The notes under the pieces were generated by a model. The model was not told the DNA's origin. It saw only the letters and a program-made list of their open reading frames with translations, and searched no databases. From the NCBI GenBank assembly GCA_902806215.1, contig CADCVT010000421.1:1-7605 (forward strand): a stretch of DNA of 7,605 nucleotides. Reading direction: 5' to 3'. This stretch comes from an uncultured Solirubrobacteraceae bacterium. Its GTDB lineage: Bacteria > Actinomycetota > Thermoleophilia > Solirubrobacterales > Solirubrobacteraceae. This document shows positions 1 through 6,130 of this stretch, piece after piece; position 1 is the first letter of the stretch, and every line of letters begins with the position of its first letter. Position numbers and translations under genes: made by a program.

Positions 1-578
1 AACAGCAGCTCGTTGTCCGAGCCGGCGAGGATCGCGATGCCGCAGGCGACCGCGATGAGCAGCAGCAGGCCGTTGAGGATCGCGCCGCCGGGGACCTTGA
101 TCGGCTTGCCGCCGATGAGCTCCTGCAGCTTGGCGAAAGCGATGTTCGAGCCCCAGAACGAGACCGAGCCGACGATCGCGGCGAAGACGAGCGGGATGCC
201 GAACTCGAGCTCGGTCAAGTCGCCGTCACGGTCGCGGAACTCCGCCCAGGCGATGAGCGCGATCGCGCCGCCGCCGACGCCGTTGAACAGCGCGACCATC
301 TGCGGCATCGCGGTCATCCGTACCCGCAGCGCGCTCGGCACGCCGATGGCGGTGCCGATGACGATGCCGAGCACGATGAGCACCCAGTCGCCGACCTGGT
401 CGTAGAGCAGCGTCGCGACGACGGCGATGGCCATGCCGACCGCGGCGATGCGGTTGCCACGCACCGCGGTGCGCGGGCCGGTCAGCCCCGCGATGCCGAT
501 GATGAACAGCGACACCGCGATGATGTACAGCGCGTTGATGAAGTCGGTGTCCTGCAGGAACGACGCGAGCGGCATCAT
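1..578 (-). CDS. pntB: NAD(P) transhydrogenase subunit beta PntB, N-terminal part (cut by left window edge)
   Basis: PntB carries the second half of the proton channel and, at its C-terminus, the NADP(H)-binding domain of the transhydrogenase that couples hydride transfer from NADH to NADP+ with proton movement across the inner membrane. I translated this by hand: 192 residues are visible before the edge. They are almost all hydrophobic helices (about 14-32, 43-58, 64-84, 126-146, 165-186). The family hallmark MPQMVALFNGVGGGA lies at residues 91-105. The NADP-binding domain would lie outside the window. The start is ATG at 578, giving MMPLASF; its ATGA overlaps the pntAB stop by 4 bp, as at other junctions here. 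The next codon (575) is also ATG and could serve instead. An AGGGAG stretch about 10 nt upstream is a modest ribosome site. Identity is secure; only the exact start is open. Confidence 0.93.
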   Translation of the reverse strand, partial: MMPLASFLQDTDFINALYIIAVSLFIIGIAGLTGPRTAVRGNRIAAVGMAIAVVATLLYDQVGDWVLIVLGIVIGTAIGVPSALRVRMTAMPQMVALFNGVGGGAIALIAWAEFRDRDGDLTELEFGIPLVFAAIVGSVSFWGSNIAFAKLQELIGGKPIKVPGGAILNGLLLLIAVACGIAILAGSDNELL

Positions 579-916
579 GCTTCCGGCGCTCCCTGCGGCG
601 GGTCCTTGCGCTTGAACATCTCGAGCATCCGGTCCGTGACGAGGAAGCCGCCGACGACGTTGATCGTGCCGAACGCGATCGCGATCACGAGGATCAGGTC
701 GTTGACGAAGCCCTCGGCGACGCCGATCACCAGCAGGCCGCCGAGCAGGACGATGCCGTGGATGGCGTTCGTGCCGGACATGAGCGGCGTGTGGAGCGTG
801 TTGGGGACCTTCGAGATCAGCTGGAAGCCGAGGAACCCGGACAGCACGACGATCGCGATCTCGATGATGAGCGGCACCTGCGAGGCGCCCTCGGTTGCGG
901 CGATCACGAGGCTCAT
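575..916 (-). CDS. pntAB: NAD(P) transhydrogenase subunit alpha part 2, PntAB
   Basis: This is the small membrane subunit (113 residues) of the three-subunit transhydrogenase type, as in Rhodospirillum rubrum. It supplies part of the proton-translocating membrane domain and works with PntAA and PntB. Three hydrophobic helices are visible at about residues 14-34, 52-68 and 73-93. The loop SKVPNTLHTPLMSGTNAIHG at 35-54 is the family signature. The C-terminus is short and charged (FKRKDPPQ). ATG at 916 was chosen because it overlaps the pntAA stop as ATGA and is preceded by a very strong Shine-Dalgarno sequence. The open frame continues far upstream of this ATG, but that part is a shadow of pntAA. 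The stop overlaps the pntB start by 4 bp. Length and motifs match the family, so the call is firm. Confidence 0.95.
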   Translation of the reverse strand: MSLVIAATEGASQVPLIIEIAIVVLSGFLGFQLISKVPNTLHTPLMSGTNAIHGIVLLGGLLVIGVAEGFVNDLILVIAIAFGTINVVGGFLVTDRMLEMFKRKDPPQGAPEA

Positions 917-1998
917 GAGGCCGGCACCTCCTCCTTCGTGACGCAGGCGCCGGCGATGATCTCGTCGTCGAAGTCGAGCGTGAGCTGCCCGTCCTCGCCG
1001 ATCATCAGCTCGAGCAGCGACTGGACGTTGCGCGCGTAGAGCTGGCTGGAGTGCTCGGCCATCTCGGCGTTGATGTTCGAGGGCGCGACGATCGTCACGT
1101 CGTGCTTGACGACGGTCTGGCCGGGCTCGGTGAGCTCGCAGTTGCCGCCCGATTCTCCCGCGAGGTCGATGACGACGCTGCCGGGCTTCATCGACTCCAC
1201 CGCGGACGCGGTGACGAGGATCGGCGCGCGGCGGCCGGGGACGAGCGCGGTGGTGATGACGGCGTCGAAGCTCGCGATCGCGTCCTGGAGGCCCTGCTGC
1301 TGGCGGGCGCGCTCCTCGTCGGTGAGCTCGCGGGCGTAGCCGCCCTCGCCGGCGGCGTCGACGCCGACGTCGAGGAACTTCGCGCCGAGCGACTGGACCT
1401 GCTCGGCGACCTCGGGACGCACGTCGTAGCCGGTGACCTGGGCGCCGAGGCGCCGCGCGGTCGCGATCGCCTGCAGGCCGGCGACGCCGGCGCCGAGGAC
1501 GAGCACGTTCGCCGGGCGGATCGTGCCCGCGGCGGTCATGAGCATCGGGAAGAAGCGCTGGAGGTGGGTGGCGGCGAGGAGCGCGGCGCGGTAGCCCGCG
1601 ACGTTCGACTGCGAGCTGAGCGCGTCCATCGACTGCGCGCGGGTGATGCGCGGGATCGCCTCGACGGCGAAGGCGATGACGCCGCGCTGCTTGAGCGCCT
1701 CGCCGATCTCGGGGTTCGACCGCGGCATGAGGAAGCCGATGAGCACGGCGTCGCTCTTGAGGCGGCCGATCTCGTCGCTCGACGGCGGCGCGACCTTCGC
1801 GACGACGTCGGCGGACCACGGGTCGCCGATCGTGGCGCCCGCGTCGGTGAACTGCTCGTCCGGGAGCAGCGCGCCTGCACCCGCTCCGGCCTCGACGACG
1901 ACGTCGACGCCGCGGGCGCTCAGCTTCTTGACCACCTCGGGGACGAGCGCGATGCGCCGTTCGCCCTCGGCGGTTTCTCTAGGAACTCCGACCAACAT
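913..1998 (-). CDS. pntAA: NAD(P) transhydrogenase subunit alpha part 1, PntAA (NAD(H)-binding)
   Basis: This is the peripheral NAD(H)-binding subunit (361 residues) that passes hydride between NADH and the NADP(H) held by PntB. It belongs to the alanine dehydrogenase/PNT N-terminal family. The N-terminus MLVGVPRETAEGERRIALVP is typical. The motif IPRITRAQSMDALSSQ at residues 115-130 contains R117, Q122 and D125, spaced as R127, Q132 and D135 are in the R. rubrum enzyme. The nucleotide-binding loop GAGVAG lies at 169-174 and is followed by YDVRPEV (191-197). GYARELTDEE at 220-229 is also typical. The start is supported by the family alignment, although no Shine-Dalgarno sequence precedes it and the first codons are unusually AT-rich (GTT CCT AGA GAA) for this genome. 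It lies 15 bp after the importer cluster. Alanine dehydrogenase is excluded by the following pntAB and pntB. Confidence 0.95.
   Translation of the reverse strand: MLVGVPRETAEGERRIALVPEVVKKLSARGVDVVVEAGAGAGALLPDEQFTDAGATIGDPWSADVVAKVAPPSSDEIGRLKSDAVLIGFLMPRSNPEIGEALKQRGVIAFAVEAIPRITRAQSMDALSSQSNVAGYRAALLAATHLQRFFPMLMTAAGTIRPANVLVLGAGVAGLQAIATARRLGAQVTGYDVRPEVAEQVQSLGAKFLDVGVDAAGEGGYARELTDEERARQQQGLQDAIASFDAVITTALVPGRRAPILVTASAVESMKPGSVVIDLAGESGGNCELTEPGQTVVKHDVTIVAPSNINAEMAEHSSQLYARNVQSLLELMIGEDGQLTLDFDDEIIAGACVTKEEVPAS
927..935 (-). promoter_or_regulatory. Strong ribosome binding site for pntAB
   Basis: On the minus strand, AAGGAGGAGGTG lies about 9-10 nt before the ATG at 916. It is an extended Shine-Dalgarno match placed inside the last codons of pntAA (Lys-Glu-Glu-Val). 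This decides the pntAB start and suggests efficient re-initiation at the ATGA overlap. Confidence 0.8.
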
Positions 1999-2024
1999 CG
2001 AGGGTGTTGGAACCTATACGACGA
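1999..2024 (-). promoter_or_regulatory. 15-bp gap before pntAA, no Shine-Dalgarno; weak -10-like TATAGG
   Basis: Only 15 bp (1999-2013) separate the stop of the S-component fusion gene from the ATG of pntAA. The minus-strand sequence GTATAGGTTCCAACACCCTC before the start has no purine-rich ribosome site. TATAGG at 2018-2013 resembles a -10 box and would give an RNA starting within roughly 8 nt of the ATG, that is, nearly leaderless. I see no convincing -35 element at 16-18 bp upstream and no terminator hairpin. This is a weak promoter candidate; simple read-through from the upstream cluster is the alternative. Confidence 0.25.
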
Positions 2025-3549
2025 AGAGCGAGGACAGCATCGCGACGAGCGCGCGGGTCTGCGAGCGCACGCCGCGCTCTGCGGGGCGGGCGGCCTTGAC
2101 GGGCAGCGGCCGGCGCGCGAGCGCGGCCAGCGCTTGGGCGGTCACCCACGTCGGCGTCTGCTCGCTCGTGCGGGAGTAGCGGATGCTCCCGTCGTCCTGC
2201 TGGAGGCTGAGCAGGTAGGCGATCGGCGAGCGCGCTCCGCCGCGCCGCTGCCGCGCCGGATCGCGCCGTGCGGCGAGGAAGCCCTGGATCGCGAACGCGG
2301 TCGACTGCGCGTTCGACGCGTCGCGCGGGGACAGCGGGAAGCCGCCGTCGGGGTTCTGCCGGCGAGCGAGCCAGGCGGCCGCCCGTCGCGTCGAGCGGCG
2401 GTTTCCGAGGGCCTGCATCGCGGCGGCGGTGTCGTCGATCGTGCTCGACGCGCCGCGTCCCGTTGTGCTCCAACCTCCGTCGCGGTTCTGCTGGCCTTCG
2501 AGCCAGCGGATCGAGGTCGCGTCGGCCCTCCGGCCCGCGGCGCGGAAGGCGAGGATCGCGAACGCGGTGCGGTTGACGAGCAGCTCGTAGGAGCCGTCGC
2601 GTCGGCGCTTGCGGGCGAGCTTCGCGGTCAGCGCCTTGGTCGGGCGACCTGCGGCATGCAGCGCGAGGATCGTGCGCTCCATGTCGCCGACGTCCTTGAC
2701 GCGGGCGGCCTCGCGCTCGAGGAGGTTGCCGGTGGCATCGCCGACCGGGCGGCCGGCGGCGGCGAGGCCGATGGCGGCCCAGCCGGTGTAGATCGGGTCG
2801 GCCTCGGGGTCGCCGGGCGCGTTGGCGAAGCCGCCGTCGGGCAGGCGGGCGCGCTCGACGTAGTCGGCGGCCTCGGGTGCGTCGGCGAGGACGGGCGCCG
2901 CGAGGAGGAGCGAGCCCATCAGCGCGACGGCGAGGGTCGCGGGGAGCGCGGGCGCGGGGCGCCAGGTGACCTCGAAGCGGTCGCGGAAGCGCTGGAGCGC
3001 GCGAACGAGCGCGGGCCCGAAGATCAGGCAGAAGGCGACGTTCCCCGCGGCGAGCGCGAGCGTGAACGGGATGCCGCGGCCCGCGATGATCGACCACTCC
3101 CCCAGGGAGTGCCCGCTGTAGAGCAGCCACTGGTGGGTGTCCATCCAGACGCCGTAGACGAGGCCCGCGAAGCCGCACGCCGCTGCGAGCGTGTACCGCC
3201 CCAGGCCCTTCGGGAGCAGCGCTCCGAAGACGCCGATCGCGCCGAAGCCGGCCATCTGGAACGGCGTGTACGGGCCCTGGCCGAAGAAGAAGTTGCTCGC
3301 GAAGGCGGCGATCGTGCCGACCGCGAAGCCGGGGGCGCCGCCGAGGACGTACCCGGCGATGAGGACGATGTCGAGCGTCGGCTTGACGTTCGGGAACGGC
3401 GCGAAGGCGAGCCGGCCGGCCGCGGCGAGCGCGGCCAGGGTCGCGACGAGCGCGAGCACCTTCGAGGTCGGGTGGCTGCGGCCGTACCACGCGAAGCCGG
3501 CGGCGAGCGTGAGGCCGAGCAGCAGGAACGAGGCGAGCTCCCAGCTCAT
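2014..3549 (-). CDS. ECF transporter S component fused to an exported alpha/alpha-barrel (prenyltransferase/squalene-cyclase repeat) domain
   Basis: The 511-residue protein has two parts. Residues 1-195 are a six-helix-type membrane S component with the conserved stretches RLAFAPFPNVKPTLDI (46-61) and SNFFFGQGPYTPFQM (85-99), typical of a substrate-binding subunit that docks onto EcfT and the ATPases. Residues 202-222 form a further hydrophobic segment ending LADAPEA, like an export signal or anchor, so the rest should face outward. Residues 226-480 carry five QxxDGG(W/F)-like repeats near 236, 316, 352, 397 and 448, the hallmark of alpha/alpha-barrel proteins related to squalene cyclases and to the alpha domain of intrinsic factor. 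The cyclase DXDD acid motif reads TIDD (370-373), so cyclase chemistry is unlikely. A short hydrophobic tail (RALVAMLSSLFVV) ends the chain. ATG 3549 overlaps the previous stop as ATGA and has GGAGGT 6 nt upstream. The cobalamin-like ligand is inferred from context. Confidence 0.85.
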   Translation of the reverse strand: MSWELASFLLLGLTLAAGFAWYGRSHPTSKVLALVATLAALAAAGRLAFAPFPNVKPTLDIVLIAGYVLGGAPGFAVGTIAAFASNFFFGQGPYTPFQMAGFGAIGVFGALLPKGLGRYTLAAACGFAGLVYGVWMDTHQWLLYSGHSLGEWSIIAGRGIPFTLALAAGNVAFCLIFGPALVRALQRFRDRFEVTWRPAPALPATLAVALMGSLLLAAPVLADAPEAADYVERARLPDGGFANAPGDPEADPIYTGWAAIGLAAAGRPVGDATGNLLEREAARVKDVGDMERTILALHAAGRPTKALTAKLARKRRRDGSYELLVNRTAFAILAFRAAGRRADATSIRWLEGQQNRDGGWSTTGRGASSTIDDTAAAMQALGNRRSTRRAAAWLARRQNPDGGFPLSPRDASNAQSTAFAIQGFLAARRDPARQRRGGARSPIAYLLSLQQDDGSIRYSRTSEQTPTWVTAQALAALARRPLPVKAARPAERGVRSQTRALVAMLSSLFVV

Positions 3550-5204
3550 GGGTTGACCTCCAGGGTCATCTTGCGGCGCAGCCGCTCGGCTCCCTCCTCG
3601 GGGAGCAGAGCGCCGTTGACGATGCGTGCGGTCTCGGTGGCGAAGTACCAGCCGCCGGTGAGGACCTCGGCGGCGGGGCCGTCGGCGATCGGCCGGCCCT
3701 CGGCGAGGAGGACGACACGGTCGGCGACGGTGGCGGCGAACTCGGGGTCGTGCGTGGCGACGAGCACGGCGCTGCCCTCCGCGGCGAGCGAGCGGACCCG
3801 CGAGGCGAGGTCCCCCTTGGCGCCGCGGTCCAGGCCGCGCGTCGGCTCGTCGAGGCAGACGGCCGCTGGCGGCTCGCCCGATCCCAGGACGACCGCGAGC
3901 GCGAGCCGCTGCTTCTCGCCGCCGGAGAGGTCGCGCGGGTGACGGTCGGGGTCGACGTCGAGCCCGGCGGCCGCGCGCGCAGCCTCGGGCGCTTCGTCGC
4001 CGACGTGCTCGTGGAGCAGGTAGTCGCCGGGGTTCTGCAGCAAGAGCGCGACCCGGCCCGCCGCCTCCACCTTCCCGCGCGAGGGGTCGACGAGCCCGGC
4101 GGCGAGGCGGAGCAGCGTCGACTTGCCCGCCCCGTTGCGGCCCATCAGCGCGACCCGCTCCCCCGGAGCGACGGCGAGATCGACACCCCGGAGCACCGCG
4201 CGCCCCTTGTCGATCTCGTGCCAGACGCCCTTGAGAACGAGCGCAGGTGCAGGGCTCTTTATGCGCCGCCATCCCCACTTCTGGGGAGGGGTCTGACCCC
4301 TCCCCACTGTTTCTGGGGAGGGGCCAGACCCCTCCCCGGTTTTGGGGGTCTGACCCCTTTCTGCGTCGGGCGGACTGAGATCTTCGAGGAGGCCGTGGGC
4401 GCGGAGGGTCGCCCGTGCCTCCTTCACGCCTGCCGGGGGCGGGCGGAGGCCGGCTCGTTCGAAGAGGCGGGCTCCCGGCGTCTGGAGAGCCGGTGCCGCG
4501 TCGGCGGCCCAGCTCAGGAAGTCGCGTGGGCTCGCGTCGCACGCGACGCGGCCGTCGGCGAACGCGAGGACGCGGTCGGCGGCGGCGAGGCAGCGCTCGA
4601 GGCGATGCTCGGCGAGGACGATCGTCGTCCCCCACTCCTCGTTGAGCCGCCGCAGCAGCCAGATGAGCTCGTCGCCCGCGACGGGGTCGAGCTGGGACGT
4701 CGGCTCGTCGAGCAGGACGAGCCGCGGCCGGCCCGCCAGCGCCGCGCCGAGCGCGACGCGCTGCAGCTCCCCGCCCGACAGCGCGTGGGTCGGGCGGTCG
4801 ACCAGGCCGGCGATCCCCAGCGCGAGCGCCGCCTCCTCCACCCCGCGCGCGACGGCGGCCGGCGCCTCGCCGCGGTTCTCGAGCGGCAGCGACAGCTCGG
4901 CCCGGACGGTGTTGAGGACGACCTGCGTCTCGGGGTCCTGCAGGAGCGTCCCGGCGACCGAGGAGATCGAGGCCGGCCCGTGCTCGCGCGTGTCGAGCCC
5001 GTCGACCGTGACCCGTCCCCCGAACTCGCCGCCGTGGAAGTGCGGCACGAGCCCCGAGGCCGCGCGGATCATCGTCGACTTGCCCGAGGCCGACATCCCC
5101 GCGACGACGCAGAACTCCCCGGGCGTGATCTCGAACGAGACGTCGTCGAGCGCGGGCGCGGGAGCGTTCGGATAGCGGTACGTGACGCGGTCGAAGACGA
5201 GCAT
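3546..5204 (-). CDS. ECF transporter double ATPase (EcfA-EcfA' fusion)
   Basis: This 552-residue cytoplasmic protein carries two complete ABC nucleotide-binding domains and would power the importer by ATP hydrolysis. Domain 1: Walker A GMSASGKST (36-44), Q-loop LLQDPE with Q89, signature LSGGELQR (142-149), Walker B LVLLDEPTSQLD (162-173), switch His200. Domain 2: Walker A GRNGAGKST (355-363), Q-loop LLQNPGDY with Q390, signature LSGGEKQR (426-433), Walker B AVCLDEPTRGLD (448-459), switch His485. Both sites look catalytically intact, and sites of both types are normally needed in an EcfA/EcfA' pair. YkoD-like double ATPases have the same layout. The linker (about 270-318) is unusual because most of it is encoded by a palindromic repeat. 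ATG 5204 shares one base with the ecfT stop (TGATG); the stop overlaps the S-component start by 4 bp. Confidence 0.92.
   Translation of the reverse strand: MLVFDRVTYRYPNAPAPALDDVSFEITPGEFCVVAGMSASGKSTMIRAASGLVPHFHGGEFGGRVTVDGLDTREHGPASISSVAGTLLQDPETQVVLNTVRAELSLPLENRGEAPAAVARGVEEAALALGIAGLVDRPTHALSGGELQRVALGAALAGRPRLVLLDEPTSQLDPVAGDELIWLLRRLNEEWGTTIVLAEHRLERCLAAADRVLAFADGRVACDASPRDFLSWAADAAPALQTPGARLFERAGLRPPPAGVKEARATLRAHGLLEDLSPPDAERGQTPKTGEGSGPSPETVGRGQTPPQKWGWRRIKSPAPALVLKGVWHEIDKGRAVLRGVDLAVAPGERVALMGRNGAGKSTLLRLAAGLVDPSRGKVEAAGRVALLLQNPGDYLLHEHVGDEAPEAARAAAGLDVDPDRHPRDLSGGEKQRLALAVVLGSGEPPAAVCLDEPTRGLDRGAKGDLASRVRSLAAEGSAVLVATHDPEFAATVADRVVLLAEGRPIADGPAAEVLTGGWYFATETARIVNGALLPEEGAERLRRKMTLEVNP
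3556..3561 (-). promoter_or_regulatory. Ribosome binding site for the S-component fusion gene
   Basis: On the minus strand, GGAGGT lies 6 nt before the ATG at 3549, inside the last codons of the double-ATPase gene (Leu-Glu-Val). It fixes the start at the ATGA overlap. Confidence 0.75.
4279..4358. repeat. Three tandem REP-like palindromes inside the double-ATPase gene
   Basis: Three related palindromes sit in a row. Copy 1 (4282-4306) has perfect 12-bp arms around one central base, with core GGGGTCTGACCCC. Copy 2 (4315-4337) has the same GGGGAGGGG/CCCCTCCCC arms with one mismatch (core GGGGCCAGACCCC). Copy 3 (4345-4357) keeps only the core GGGGTCTGACCCC. Copies 1 and 2 are also direct repeats: both begin TTCTGGGGAGGGG (at 4279 and 4311). 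Centres lie at 4294, 4326 and 4351. On the minus strand the array is open in frame and encodes most of the linker between the two ATPase domains. Copies 1 and 3 are read in the same phase (both give RGQTP); copy 2 is in another phase (GEGSGPSP). It looks like an inserted repetitive element, but I cannot see whether it recurs elsewhere in the genome. Confidence 0.8.
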
Positions 5205-6064
5205 CAGGGACCGATCCCCCGCCGGTCGGCGAACGGCAGGAGTCCGGCGGCGACGATCGCGCCCGCGCAGGCCCACTCCGCCGTGCCGAGCTCGGTCTCG
5301 AACGCCGGATACGGCACGAGCTCGGCCACCGCCAGCACGTGCGCGGCCACCGCGACCCCGGCGACGACCACCGCCGAGACGGCGAACGCGACGTCGTGCC
5401 GCGACCACGGCTGGTGCAGCGTCCGCGGCCGCACCCCGGAGCGGTAGCCGCGCACCTCGAGCGTCGAGGCGACCTCGGCCGCCCGGTCCAGCGCACCAGT
5501 CGCCACGGCGCGCAGCACCGCCACGCGCGACGGCGCCTCCCCCGCGCGGCAGCGGCCGGCCTCGGCCAGACGCCGCCCATCGCGCTGAAGCACCGGCACG
5601 AGCCGCACCGCGAGCGCCGCCGTCAGCGCCGAGCGGAACGACACCCGGCGGAACAGCCGCAGCATCTCGTCGGGATCGACGGTCGCGGTCAGCAGCTCCG
5701 CCGCGAGGAGCACGACGAGCGCCCGGGCTCCGAGCACCGCGCCGTAGCCGAGCGACTCGAGCGTGATGTCGACCTGCCCGAACGGCGGGATCTCGCCGAA
5801 ACGGAAGATCACGGTCAGCCCGTCGCGGTTGACGAGCGGGTTGATGAGCGCGATGAGCAGCGCAAACGGCAGCGCGAAGCGCAACATCCGCAGGACGATC
5901 CCCCCGACGCCCGAGAGCACCGCGCCGCCGACGACCGCGGCCGCCAGGGCGGCGAGGATCAGCGGGTGCTCGAACGCGAGCGCGGCGGACAGCAGCACGA
6001 GCGACCACGCCAGCGCGACGGACGCGCGAGCGGCGTGCAGCGGGCTGGCGCGGCGCTCGTACAC
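5204..6064 (-). CDS. ecfT: ECF transporter transmembrane coupling protein EcfT
   Basis: EcfT is the membrane subunit that links S component to ATPases. With the start used here it has 286 residues, a normal length. Hydrophobic helices are visible at about 13-30, 34-50, 62-78, 108-128, 223-250 and 264-278. The amphipathic region between them holds the family coupling motif EVASTLEVRGYRSG (197-210; core RGYR), which contacts the ATPase grooves. I chose GTG at 6064 (MYERRASPLHAARA) because family members as I recall them begin close to this ASPLHAARA stretch, and AGAGG lies about 10 nt upstream. GTG at 6130, directly after the lipoprotein stop, would add 22 residues rich in Arg, Pro and Cys (GCGRAASVPPC and onward) that do not look like an EcfT N-terminus. 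The stop shares one base with the next ATG. Product identity is firm; the start is not. Confidence 0.88.
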   Translation of the reverse strand: MYERRASPLHAARASVALAWSLVLLSAALAFEHPLILAALAAAVVGGAVLSGVGGIVLRMLRFALPFALLIALINPLVNRDGLTVIFRFGEIPPFGQVDITLESLGYGAVLGARALVVLLAAELLTATVDPDEMLRLFRRVSFRSALTAALAVRLVPVLQRDGRRLAEAGRCRAGEAPSRVAVLRAVATGALDRAAEVASTLEVRGYRSGVRPRTLHQPWSRHDVAFAVSAVVVAGVAVAAHVLAVAELVPYPAFETELGTAEWACAGAIVAAGLLPFADRRGIGP

Positions 6065-6130
6065 GCGCTCAGCGCCTCTGCGACCGGCTCGAGGGCACGG
6101 GGGCACCGACGCGGCCCGACCGCAACCCAC
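6065..6130 (-). other. 66-bp leader before ecfT (or ecfT 5' extension)
   Basis: If ecfT starts at 6064, these bases are the only real gap inside the importer cluster. They are open in the ecfT frame from a GTG at 6130. In another frame a GTG at 6134 overlaps the lipoprotein stop (GTGA) and opens a 21-codon reading frame that ends with TGA at 6071-6069, a few bases before the GTG at 6064. Such a short frame could hand ribosomes on to ecfT, but nothing beyond spacing supports that. No hairpin or promoter motif stands out. Confidence 0.35.

Noticed and set aside
1..405. Plus-strand open frame at the left edge
   Set aside because: The minus strand encodes PntB with its MVALFNGVGGGA signature over the same bases.
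2014..2900. Terpene or hopanoid biosynthesis enzyme
   Set aside because: The QxxDGG-type repeats fit, but the DXDD motif is degenerate, the domain is short compared with squalene-hopene cyclases, and it is fused to an ECF S component with a predicted outward-facing position.
1051..3942. Very long open frame (963 codons) on the plus strand
   Set aside because: It runs antisense through pntAA, the S-component fusion and part of the ATPase gene. Its product is an Arg/Glu/Gly-rich sequence without recognisable motifs, as expected for shadow frames in GC-rich DNA.
4282..4357. Palindromes read as a transcription terminator
   Set aside because: They lie in the middle of an intact coding frame with a complete second ATPase domain downstream, and no T-run follows.
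1..5204. Functional link between the importer and the transhydrogenase
   Set aside because: They are adjacent and co-oriented, but nothing in the sequences connects NADPH supply to uptake; closeness may reflect compact genome organisation.
2014..5580. One continuous minus-strand frame of 1188 codons
   Set aside because: Only the last 511 codons (from ATG 3549) form a real protein. The earlier part is out of frame with the two well-defined ATPase domains and translates to Arg/Ala-rich shadow sequence.
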